From contig CAJTLX010000005.1 in the NCBI GenBank assembly GCA_910577165.1, positions 30,589 through 94,588 of the forward strand: a DNA stretch of 64,000 nt, written 5' to 3'. Positions 54,107-61,656 of the stretch are shown here, piece after piece. The notes under the pieces were generated by a model. The model had not been told where the DNA came from, did no database searches, and saw nothing but the letters and a program-made list of their open reading frames with translations. Position 1 is the stretch's first letter. Each line of letters opens with the position of its first letter. The translations under genes and the position numbers were made by a program. The DNA comes from an uncultured Lachnospiraceae bacterium (GTDB lineage: Bacteria > Bacillota > Clostridia > Lachnospirales > Lachnospiraceae).

Positions 54107-54132
54107 ATACAGGAAATGGAGAAATTAAGACT

Positions 54133-55938
54133 ATGGAACAGAGTAGAATACGTAATTTTTGTATTATTGCGCATATAGATCACGGAAAATCGACCTTGGC
54201 CGATCGTATTATTGAAAAGACGGGGCTGTTGACCAGTCGTGAGATGCAGGCACAGGTGCTTGACAATATGGAGCTTGAGAGGGAGCGAGGAATCACCATT
54301 AAGGCGCAGACGGTGCGCACCGTATATAAAGCGAAGGATGGGCAGGAATATATCTTCAATTTGATTGATACACCTGGGCATGTGGATTTTAATTATGAGG
54401 TCTCGCGCAGTCTCGCCGCCTGTGAGGGCGCGCTGCTCGTTGTGGATGCGGCGCAGGGGATCGAGGCGCAGACCCTGGCCAATGTCTATTTGGCTCTTGA
54501 CCACAATCTGGATATTGTTCCGGTAATCAACAAGATCGATCTGCCAAGTGCAGATCCGGATCGCGTAAAGGCGGAGATCGAGGATATTATCGGACTTCCC
54601 GCGCAGGACGCGCCGTTAATTTCCGCAAAGACAGGCCTAAATATTGAGGACGTGTTAGAGGCCGTGGTAAATCAGATCCCCGCGCCGGGCGGAAGTGCGA
54701 GCGCACCGCTTAGCGCGCTGATTTTTGATTCAGTTTATGACTCGTACAAGGGTGTGATTATTTTTTGCCGCATTATGGAGGGAACGGTGAAAAAGGGAAC
54801 ACCAATCAAGATGATGGCGACCGGGGCAACAGCGGAGGTTGTGGAACTTGGTACTTTTGGACCGGGGCAGTTTCTGCCGTGTGAGGAACTATCTGCAGGA
54901 ATGGTGGGTTATCTGACCGCGAGTTTGAAAAATGTAAAGGACACGCGTGTGGGGGATACGGTAACAAATGCGGAAATTCCGTGTGATGAGCCGCTTCCCG
55001 GCTACAAGAAAGTGAATCCTATGGTGTACTGCGGAATGTATCCAGCGGACGGCGCGAAATATCCGGATTTGCGGGATGCACTGGAAAAACTTCAGCTAAA
55101 TGATGCCGCGCTGCAATTTGAGCCGGAGAACTCCATGGCATTGGGTTTTGGGTTCCGCTGTGGTTTTTTAGGACTTTTGCATCTTGAAATTATCCAGGAA
55201 CGCCTGGAGAGAGAATATAATCTTGATCTTGTGACAACGGCACCGAGCGTTATTTACAAGATCTATAAGACAAACGGGGAAGTTGTGGATATCACAAATC
55301 CTTCAAATCTGCCCGATCCATCGGAGATCGATTATATGGAAGAGCCGGTGGTAAGTGCGGAGATTATGGTGACATCGGAGTATGTCGGGGCGATTATGAA
55401 GCTTTGTCAGGAGCGGCGCGGCAATTATCTTGGGATGGAATATATGGAAACAACACGCGCGCTATTAAAGTACGAACTGCCATTAAATGAGATTATCTAC
55501 GATTTCTTTGACGCACTCAAATCGCGCTCGAAAGGCTATGCCTCGTTTGATTACGAGTTAAAGGGGTATGAGCGCGCAGAACTGGTAAAACTTGATATTT
55601 TGATCAATAAGGAAGAGGTGGACGCGCTTTCCTTTATTGTGCCAGCGGCAACCGCATATGATCGCGGAAGGCGGATGTGCGAGAAATTAAAGGAAGAAAT
55701 TCCGCGCCAGCTTTTTGAGATCCCGATTCAGGCAGCAGTCGGCAGCAAGGTGATCGCAAGGGAAACCGTTAAAGCAATGCGAAAAGATGTGCTGGCAAAA
55801 TGCTATGGCGGCGATATTACGCGAAAGAAGAAGCTCCTAGAAAAACAGAAGGAGGGCAAGAAGCGTATGCGCCAGGTAGGAAATGTAGAGATTCCACAGA
55901 AAGCCTTTATGAGCGTGCTGAAATTGGACGAGGATTGA
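54133..55938 (+). CDS. lepA: Elongation factor 4 (LepA)
   Basis: A 601-residue translational GTPase, the usual family length from ATG at 54133. GTP motifs are AHIDHGKSTLADR, DTPGHVDF and NKID; switch I is ERGITIKAQTV. GFGFRCGFLGLLHLEI and the C-terminal KAMRKDVLAKCYGGDITRKKKLLEKQKEGKKRM are LepA-specific. The longer frame from 54064 is rejected because it lies within the promoter palindrome. It back-translocates or remodels stalled ribosomes. Confidence 0.97.
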   Translation: MEQSRIRNFCIIAHIDHGKSTLADRIIEKTGLLTSREMQAQVLDNMELERERGITIKAQTVRTVYKAKDGQEYIFNLIDTPGHVDFNYEVSRSLAACEGALLVVDAAQGIEAQTLANVYLALDHNLDIVPVINKIDLPSADPDRVKAEIEDIIGLPAQDAPLISAKTGLNIEDVLEAVVNQIPAPGGSASAPLSALIFDSVYDSYKGVIIFCRIMEGTVKKGTPIKMMATGATAEVVELGTFGPGQFLPCEELSAGMVGYLTASLKNVKDTRVGDTVTNAEIPCDEPLPGYKKVNPMVYCGMYPADGAKYPDLRDALEKLQLNDAALQFEPENSMALGFGFRCGFLGLLHLEIIQERLEREYNLDLVTTAPSVIYKIYKTNGEVVDITNPSNLPDPSEIDYMEEPVVSAEIMVTSEYVGAIMKLCQERRGNYLGMEYMETTRALLKYELPLNEIIYDFFDALKSRSKGYASFDYELKGYERAELVKLDILINKEEVDALSFIVPAATAYDRGRRMCEKLKEEIPRQLFEIPIQAAVGSKVIARETVKAMRKDVLAKCYGGDITRKKKLLEKQKEGKKRMRQVGNVEIPQKAFMSVLKLDED

Positions 55939-56040
55939 TCAAATTGAGAATAATCAATTTTTGTTGGATAAAAGGAGAGGTGATATACTCCCACCACTTT
56001 AGAAGAGGGAGCTTTCTTGCAAAAAGAGGATAAAAATTCG

Positions 56041-57243
56041 ATGAATAATAAAAATTTAATAAGCAGTAAAAAATTGGCAATCTATGTGCATATTCCATTT
56101 TGCGCAAAAAAATGTGCTTACTGTGATTTTTTATCAGCTCCGGCGACAAGTCAAATGCAGACGCGATATATGTGGGCACTCTGCATGGAAATTGCAGGGT
56201 TTGTAGAGAAAAATAGGGAGGCACTTTCAGAATATAAAATTAGTTCCGTCTTTTTTGGCGGGGGAACGCCCTCCATTGTAGAAGCGCATACACTTGTCCG
56301 GGTTTTAACATTGCTGCGCGAGTCCCTGCCTTTTGATAAAGATGCGGAAATCAGTATTGAGTGCAATCCGGGGACAATAACTAAAGACAAGCTTTCCAAG
56401 TATAAAAGGGCAGGAATTAACCGCATCAGTATCGGATTGCAGTCCACAGATAACAGGGAACTTGCCCTGCTTGGAAGAATCCATACCTGGGAAGATTTTC
56501 TTTTTAGTTACCAATTGCTTTTGGAGGCGGGGTTTGACAATATTAATATCGATCTGATCAGCGCACTGCCGGGACAGACCCTTTTTTCCTACGAGGAAAC
56601 GTTAAAAAAGGTGATTGCTCTCTCGCCCGCGCATATCTCCGCATACAGTCTGATTATTGAGGAGGAAACACCGTTCTATCAGATCTATGGGGATAAGAAA
56701 GAGGGGAAGGAACTTTTGGAGTGTGTACCTTTGCCGGATGAGGAAACCGAGCGGCAGATGTATGTGCGCACGGGGGAGATTCTGCGCGCGGCGGGTTATT
56801 CGCGCTATGAAATTTCCAATTATGCCCTGCCAGGAAAGGAGTGCAGACATAATCAATCTTACTGGAACCGGACGGAATATATTGGATTTGGTCTTGGAGC
56901 GGCATCTTTTTTTGGGGGATGCCGCTTTTCGAACGAGAGGGATCTCACCACATATATCCGGTTGGCAGAGGGCAAAAATTCGGTCTGCGCACAAAAAGTA
57001 AGATTATCGCTAAAGGATGGGATGGAGGAATTTATGTTTCTCGGACTTCGAATGATGTGTGGAGTGTCGGAAGATGAGTTTTTTAAACAGTTTGGACGGG
57101 GGATGTGGGAGATATATGGAAAAATTTTACAAAAACATATTTCCCTTGGGCTGCTGGAAAAAAAAGGGAACCAAATCGCGTTGACTGAGCGGGGGATCGA
57201 TGTAAGCAATATGGTTTTTTGCGATTTTTTATTGGAGGAATAA
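56041..57243 (+). CDS. hemW: HemW-type radical SAM protein
   Basis: A 400-residue radical SAM protein. The iron-sulfur motif is HIPFCAKKCAYCDF (CxxxCxxC), then SVFFGGGTPSIV, IECNPGTI, GINRISIGLQS and ISAYSLIIEEETP; HNQSYWNRTEYIGFGLGAAS is characteristic. HemW is a heme chaperone rather than the coproporphyrinogen dehydrogenase HemN it is often called. A TTG at 56017 with GAGGGAG before it is an alternative start; ATG at 56041 has a GAGG 11 nt upstream. The lepA–hemW order is conserved in clostridia. Confidence 0.9.
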   Translation: MNNKNLISSKKLAIYVHIPFCAKKCAYCDFLSAPATSQMQTRYMWALCMEIAGFVEKNREALSEYKISSVFFGGGTPSIVEAHTLVRVLTLLRESLPFDKDAEISIECNPGTITKDKLSKYKRAGINRISIGLQSTDNRELALLGRIHTWEDFLFSYQLLLEAGFDNINIDLISALPGQTLFSYEETLKKVIALSPAHISAYSLIIEEETPFYQIYGDKKEGKELLECVPLPDEETERQMYVRTGEILRAAGYSRYEISNYALPGKECRHNQSYWNRTEYIGFGLGAASFFGGCRFSNERDLTTYIRLAEGKNSVCAQKVRLSLKDGMEEFMFLGLRMMCGVSEDEFFKQFGRGMWEIYGKILQKHISLGLLEKKGNQIALTERGIDVSNMVFCDFLLEE

Positions 57244-57349
57244 ATTTTCTCAAACAGGAATTTAGTCAACTACTTATCACCTAAAGGTAGTGGATTTCTG
57301 CTTACGACAAACGAAAAGAGTTAATTTATGAAAAATTTAGAAATAAGTG

Positions 57350-57378
57350 TTGACAAACGAAAGAGTAAGTGATATTTT
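57350..57378 (+). promoter_or_regulatory. Sigma-A promoter of the hrcA-grpE-dnaK-dnaJ group
   Basis: Perfect TTGACA, 17 bp, TATTTT, just upstream of the CIRCE operator. Confidence 0.85.
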
Positions 57379-57389
57379 ATGTATAGATG

Positions 57390-57416
57390 TTAGCACTCCA
57401 ATCAAACGAGTGCTAA
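57390..57416 (+). promoter_or_regulatory. CIRCE operator
   Basis: TTAGCACTC-N9-GAGTGCTAA, a perfect match to the consensus, at the expected start-site position. HrcA, encoded next, binds it and represses the chaperone genes until heat shock. Confidence 0.97.
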
Positions 57417-57461
57417 CAATTCGGAAAGGATGTGCAGGAAAACAAAAAGGCTGGTGTGTAG

Positions 57462-58490
57462 ATGGAATTAGATGAAAGAAAATTGAAAATACTAAAAGCA
57501 ATCATCTGTAACTATCTGGAGACTGGCGAGCCGGTCGGTTCAAGAACCATTTCCAGGTACACGGACTTGAATTTAAGTTCCGCGACCATCCGCAACGAGA
57601 TGGCGGATCTGGAGGAGATGGGCTATATTGTACAGCCGCACACGTCGGCGGGGCGCATTCCTTCGGATAAGGGCTATCGGCTCTATGTGGATACGATGCT
57701 TCTTGAAAAGGACAGGGAAGTTGAGAGCATGAAAGAGATGCTGCTTGAGAAGGCGGACAAATTGGAAACTTTGCTCAAACAGGCGGCGAAGGTTCTGGCA
57801 GCAAATACAAACTATACAACAATGATTACCGGACCGCAATATCGCAGTAAAAAAGTAAAGTTAATTCAGCTTTCCGAGATGGATGAGGAGCAGCTTTTAG
57901 CGGTGATTGTTCTTGAGGGAAATATTGTAAAAAATAAAATTATTCCTCTGCGTGAGCCGCTTGGCAAAGAGACGGTACTCAAGCTTAATATTTTGCTGAA
58001 TACCTGTTTGCAGGGGTTAAATCTCGCAGAGATCAATCTTCCGCTGATTCAAAAGATGAAGGAACAAGCCGAGGAATACAGTACGGTGATCAGCGATATT
58101 TTGGATGCGATCTCCGAGGCAGTCGGCGAGGAGGGGGAGGTTGAGATTTTCACAAGCGGTGCGACAAATATTTTAAGATATCCGGAGTTAAATGATACAC
58201 AGAAAGCGACAAATCTTCTCTGTGCGTTTGAGGAGAAACAACAGCTTGGGGAATTGATGGCAAAGCTCCCCAAAAAGGAGGGTGAGCAGCACGGAATTCA
58301 GGTATATATCGGCGAGGAAACGCCGCTTGAATCGATGAAGGACTGTGCCGTTGTAACGGCAACCTACCGAATTGAGGAGGGGGTCTATGGAAAAGTTGGA
58401 ATTATCGGACCAAAGCGAATGGACTATGAGAGAGTGGTAGCTTCGCTGCAAAGTCTGATGAACCAACTCGACGGAATCTTTAAAAAGTAA
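57462..58490 (+). CDS. hrcA: Heat-inducible transcription repressor HrcA
   Basis: A 342-residue repressor. The winged-helix N-terminus reads ELDERKLKILKAIICNYLETGEPVGSRTIS and SSATIRNEMADLEEMGYIVQPHTSAGRIPSDKGYR is diagnostic. The C-terminal part has the GAF-like dimer domain and ends GPKRMDYERVVASLQSLM. It binds the CIRCE just upstream, so it autoregulates. The ribosome binding site is weak (AAAGGCTGG, distant), consistent with low repressor levels. Confidence 0.96.
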   Translation: MELDERKLKILKAIICNYLETGEPVGSRTISRYTDLNLSSATIRNEMADLEEMGYIVQPHTSAGRIPSDKGYRLYVDTMLLEKDREVESMKEMLLEKADKLETLLKQAAKVLAANTNYTTMITGPQYRSKKVKLIQLSEMDEEQLLAVIVLEGNIVKNKIIPLREPLGKETVLKLNILLNTCLQGLNLAEINLPLIQKMKEQAEEYSTVISDILDAISEAVGEEGEVEIFTSGATNILRYPELNDTQKATNLLCAFEEKQQLGELMAKLPKKEGEQHGIQVYIGEETPLESMKDCAVVTATYRIEEGVYGKVGIIGPKRMDYERVVASLQSLMNQLDGIFKK

Positions 58491-58500
58491 ATAAAAAATT

Positions 58501-58604
58501 AGCAGAAGCCCAGACAGCACCTGAAAGAATTTTTATGGAAGCGAAGCGAACAGAAAATTCTTTCTAGGTTATAGGTGCTGGAAGGACGGATGCGGAACTT
58601 AAAA
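58501..58604 (+). repeat. Structured intergenic repeat, copy D (before grpE)
   Basis: Middle CAGCACCT (58515) with AGGTGCTG (58573), perfect; apical GAAAGAATTTT with AAAATTCTTTC, perfect. The loop has GGAAGCGAAGCGAACAG. Outer arms GCAGAAGCCC and GGACGGATGC pair partly. Tail GGAACTTAAAAT. Confidence 0.85.
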
Positions 58605-58706
58605 TCAGCAGAAGTCCGGAGTGCGCACGAGAAGATTTATAGACGCTTGCGGAAATAAATCCTCTCTGGGAAGTGTGCGCGAGAAGGACGGATGCGGAAC
58701 TTAAAA
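58605..58706 (+). repeat. Structured intergenic repeat, copy E (before grpE)
   Basis: Directly adjoins copy D. Outer GCA-GAA-GTCC with GGAC-GGA-TGC, leaving a purine-rich internal loop; middle GCGCAC with GTGCGC; apical GAGAAGATTTAT with ATAAATCCTCTC. The loop AGACGCTTGCGGA departs from the GCGAAGCGAA type. The tail GGAACTTAAAAT runs into the grpE ribosome binding site. Confidence 0.8.
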
Positions 58707-58720
58707 TAAGAGGTGATGAC

Positions 58721-59386
58721 GTGGCAGATAATATAGAAGAAAAGGAGTTTGAGGAGGCTGTGCAGAACGAGGAAGAACAGCCTGGGGAAAGCATGAAAGC
58801 GTCTGAGGAAGAAAATATTGAATCTGCGGGGGGCGCGGCAGAGGAGGAAGAAAATAGTGGGGAGGAAGAAGAATTAGAAGAGGAAGCTTCCCAGGATGAC
58901 AATGTGCCAAAGGAGCGCAAATCCTTCTTTAAGAAAAAGGAAAAGAAAGATAAGAGGGATGAAAAGATTGAGGAGTTAAATGACCGTCTGATTCGGCAGA
59001 TTGCAGAATTCGACAATTTCCGCAAGCGCACGGAGAAGGAAAAGTCGCAGATGTTTGAGATTGGCGCGAAAGATATTGTAGAAAAGATCCTTCCCGTTGT
59101 CGACAATTTCGAGCGCGGGCTTGCAACTGTGCCGGATGCAGAAAAAGAGAGCGCGTTTGTACAGGGAATTGAGCTGGTCTACAAACAGTTGATGAAAGCA
59201 CTTGAGGATGCCGGAGTAAAGCCGATTGAGGCGGTAGGAAAAGAATTTGATCCGAATTTCCACAATGCAGTGATGCACGCGGAAGATGAGAATTTCGGGG
59301 AGAATATTGTGTCGGAGGAATTCCAGAAAGGGTATATATACCGGGATTCCGTAGTAAGGCACAGTATGGTGAAAGTGGTAAATTAA
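58721..59386 (+). CDS. grpE: Nucleotide exchange factor GrpE
   Basis: A 221-residue cochaperone that releases ADP from DnaK. The GTG at 58721 with AAGAGGTGAT before it is preferred; the open frame extends back to 58673 but that part lies in repeat copy E. A very acidic N-terminal arm (about 1-60) is followed by a basic patch KERKSFFKKKEKKDKRD, the coiled coil (LNDRLIRQIAEFDNFRKRTEKE) and the beta domain with PVVDNFERGLAT and EFQKGYIYRDSVVRHSMVKV. KSFFKK recurs at the DnaJ C-terminus. Confidence 0.95.
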   Translation: MADNIEEKEFEEAVQNEEEQPGESMKASEEENIESAGGAAEEEENSGEEEELEEEASQDDNVPKERKSFFKKKEKKDKRDEKIEELNDRLIRQIAEFDNFRKRTEKEKSQMFEIGAKDIVEKILPVVDNFERGLATVPDAEKESAFVQGIELVYKQLMKALEDAGVKPIEAVGKEFDPNFHNAVMHAEDENFGENIVSEEFQKGYIYRDSVVRHSMVKVVN

Positions 59387-59452
59387 AAAAGTTTTCTATT
59401 GCATTTAGAAGATTTTCCAAAAATGTAAATTATATATTAGGAGGCATAAATC

Positions 59453-61330
59453 ATGGGTAAGATTATTGGTATTGACTTAGGTACTACAAATTCCTGCGTA
59501 GCAGTGATGGAAGGTGGTAAACCAGTTGTTATCGCGAACACGGAAGGTTCAAGAACAACGCCGTCCGTTGTGGCTTTCACAAAGACGGGTGAGAGAATTG
59601 TCGGCGATTCGGCAAAACGTCAGGCAGTGACAAATGCTGACAAGACAATTTCTTCAATCAAGAGACATATGGGTACGGATTTCCGTGTGACCATCGACGA
59701 CAAGAAATTCTCTCCTCAGGAAATTTCAGCGATGATCTTGCAGAAATTAAAGGCGGATGCGGAAGGGTATCTCGGCGAGAAGGTTACGGAGGCCGTGATT
59801 ACCGTGCCGGCATATTTCAATGACGCACAGAGACAGGCAACCAAGGATGCGGGCAAAATTGCAGGTCTTGACGTAAAGCGTATTATCAATGAGCCAACGG
59901 CAGCAGCACTTGCCTATGGTCTCGACAATGAGCGCGAGCAGAAGATTATGGTATATGACCTTGGCGGAGGCACATTCGATGTTTCCATTATCGAGATTGG
60001 CGACGGTGTAATCGAGGTTTTGGCAACCGCAGGCGATAACCGTCTGGGCGGCGATGATTTTGATGATAAGCTTACAAGATATTTTATTGAGGAATTTAGA
60101 AAGGCGGAGGGCGTTGACCTCTCGACCGACAAGATGGCACTTCAGAGATTGAAGGAAGCAGCGGAGAAGGCAAAGAAGGAACTTTCTTCCGCGACCACCA
60201 CAAATGTAAATCTTCCATTTATTACGGCAACTTCTGAGGGACCAAAGCATTTTGATATGAATTTAACGAGAGCAAAATTTGACGAACTCACCCATGAACT
60301 TGTGGAGCGTACCGCAGGACCGGTGCAGAACGCATTGCGCGATGCAGGAATTTCCACTTCCGAGCTTGGCAAGGTGCTTTTAGTTGGTGGTTCAACCAGA
60401 ATTCCAGCCGTACAGGACAAGGTAAAACAGCTTACCGGGCATGAGCCGTCAAAGACCTTAAACCCGGATGAGTGCGTGGCGATCGGTGCATCCGTTCAGG
60501 GCGGAAAGCTTGCGGGCGATGCGGGCGCGGGCGATATTCTTCTGCTTGATGTTACTCCGCTTTCCCTCTCCATCGAGACAATGGGCGGCGTGGCAACTCG
60601 CTTAATTGAGCGCAATACCACGATCCCAACCAGAAAGAGTCAGGTATTCTCGACTGCTGCGGATAATCAGGAAGCCGTGGATATCAATGTTGTACAGGGC
60701 GAGCGTCAGTTTGCGCGCGACAACAAGAGTCTTGGACAATTCCGCTTGGATGGAATTCCACCAGCAAGACGCGGTGTGCCGCAGATTGAGGTTACATTCG
60801 ATATTGATGCAAATGGTATCGTTAATGTATCGGCAAAGGATCTTGGCACGGGCAGAGAGCAGCATATCACAATCACCGCAGGTTCGAATCTCTCGGATGC
60901 GGATATTGAGAAGGCAGTGAAGGAAGCAGCAGAGTACGAGGCACAGGATAAGAAGCGCAAGGAGGCTGTTGAAGTGCGCAACGATGCGGACTCGATGGTA
61001 TTCCAGACAGAAAAAGCCCTCTCCGAGGTTGGCGACAAGCTTTCCGATTCGGATAAATCGGAAGTTCAGGCAAACCTGACACATCTGAAAGAGCTGATTG
61101 AAAAGACAAATCCGGAGGTAATGTCCGAGGGTGAAGTCGAGGATATCAGAGCAGCGAAGGAGAAGTTAATGGCTTCCGCGCAGGCACTTTTCCAGAAGAT
61201 GTATGAGCAGACGCAAGGAGCTGCGGGTGCTGCGGGCGCGGGTCCGGATATGGGCGGCGCAGGTTTTAACAGTGCGCAGGGCGCAGGACCGGCCGACGAT
61301 GTTGTGGACGGAGATTACCGCGAAGTTTAA
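59453..61330 (+). CDS. dnaK: Chaperone DnaK (Hsp70)
   Basis: A 625-residue Hsp70. The ATPase domain starts GKIIGIDLGTTNSCVAVMEGG and contains DAQRQATKDAGKIAGL, INEPTAAALAYG and DLGGGTFDVSI. The substrate domain starts near 385 at LLLDVTPLSLSIETMGG; the linker is before it. A Gly/Ala-rich tail precedes the end DDVVDGDYREV rather than the EEVD-like ends of other families. TAGGAGG precedes the ATG. A terminator-like hairpin follows, partly separating dnaJ. Confidence 0.98.
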   Translation: MGKIIGIDLGTTNSCVAVMEGGKPVVIANTEGSRTTPSVVAFTKTGERIVGDSAKRQAVTNADKTISSIKRHMGTDFRVTIDDKKFSPQEISAMILQKLKADAEGYLGEKVTEAVITVPAYFNDAQRQATKDAGKIAGLDVKRIINEPTAAALAYGLDNEREQKIMVYDLGGGTFDVSIIEIGDGVIEVLATAGDNRLGGDDFDDKLTRYFIEEFRKAEGVDLSTDKMALQRLKEAAEKAKKELSSATTTNVNLPFITATSEGPKHFDMNLTRAKFDELTHELVERTAGPVQNALRDAGISTSELGKVLLVGGSTRIPAVQDKVKQLTGHEPSKTLNPDECVAIGASVQGGKLAGDAGAGDILLLDVTPLSLSIETMGGVATRLIERNTTIPTRKSQVFSTAADNQEAVDINVVQGERQFARDNKSLGQFRLDGIPPARRGVPQIEVTFDIDANGIVNVSAKDLGTGREQHITITAGSNLSDADIEKAVKEAAEYEAQDKKRKEAVEVRNDADSMVFQTEKALSEVGDKLSDSDKSEVQANLTHLKELIEKTNPEVMSEGEVEDIRAAKEKLMASAQALFQKMYEQTQGAAGAAGAGPDMGGAGFNSAQGAGPADDVVDGDYREV

Positions 61331-61345
61331 TTGAGATAACTATCA

Positions 61346-61379
61346 CCCGGATGTGGGAGAAATTTCGCATCCGGGTTTT
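61346..61379 (+). terminator. Terminator-like hairpin after dnaK
   Basis: CCCGGATG and CATCCGGG pair around a 14-nt loop, followed by TTTTC. It may cut dnaJ expression relative to dnaK. Confidence 0.75.
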
Positions 61380-61381
61380 CG

Positions 61382-61478
61382 TGATATTTTCGGACAGCAC
61401 CGGAAATTGCTGCGAGGAATGGGCAGAAACTGTTTCCTAAGTCATGGTGCTGGAAGGAAATATGCGGGACTAAAAAAA
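61382..61478 (+). repeat. Structured intergenic repeat, copy F1 (dnaK–dnaJ gap)
   Basis: Middle CAGCACC (61395) with GGTGCTG (61446), perfect; apical GGAAA with TTTCC; the outer 3' arm GGAAATATGC has a degenerate partner near 61383. Tail GGGACTAAAAAAA. Confidence 0.7.
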
Positions 61479-61540
61479 CAGTATAAGTCCGGGACAGTGA
61501 AAGTTGTAGGCACTGGAAGGGCGAATGTGGAACTAAAAAA
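61479..61540 (+). repeat. Internally deleted repeat, copy F2
   Basis: Only about 60 bp: CAGTG (61495) and CACTG (61511) enclose a short loop instead of the apical stem; outer arms are degenerate; tail TGGAACTAAAAAAA. It looks like a deletion derivative of the full element. Confidence 0.65.
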
Positions 61541-61643
61541 ACAGCATATTTCTGGACAGCACTGGAAACAGTTACCATGAGGAACGAATGGAAACTGTTT
61601 CCTGGGTCATGATGCTAGAAAGAAATATGCGGAACTAAAAATA
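61541..61643 (+). repeat. Structured intergenic repeat, copy F3 (before dnaJ)
   Basis: Outer GCATATTTC (61544) with GAAATATGC (61622), perfect; middle CAGCA with TGCT, shortened; apical GGAAACAGTT (61564) with AACTGTTTCC (61593), perfect and unlike the AATTTT-type stems. Tail GGAACTAAAAATA directly before AAGGGGAAG of dnaJ. Copies F1-F3 and the terminator fill the 326-bp gap. Confidence 0.85.
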
Positions 61644-61656
61644 AGGGGAAGAGATT

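Noticed and set aside
54064..54132. Extended N-terminus of LepA
   Set aside because: It lies in the promoter palindrome and LepA proteins normally begin just before the AHIDHGKST motif.
58673..58720. Longer GrpE start inside repeat copy E
   Set aside because: The extra residues are translated repeat DNA; GTG at 58721 has a proper ribosome binding site and the expected acidic N-terminus.
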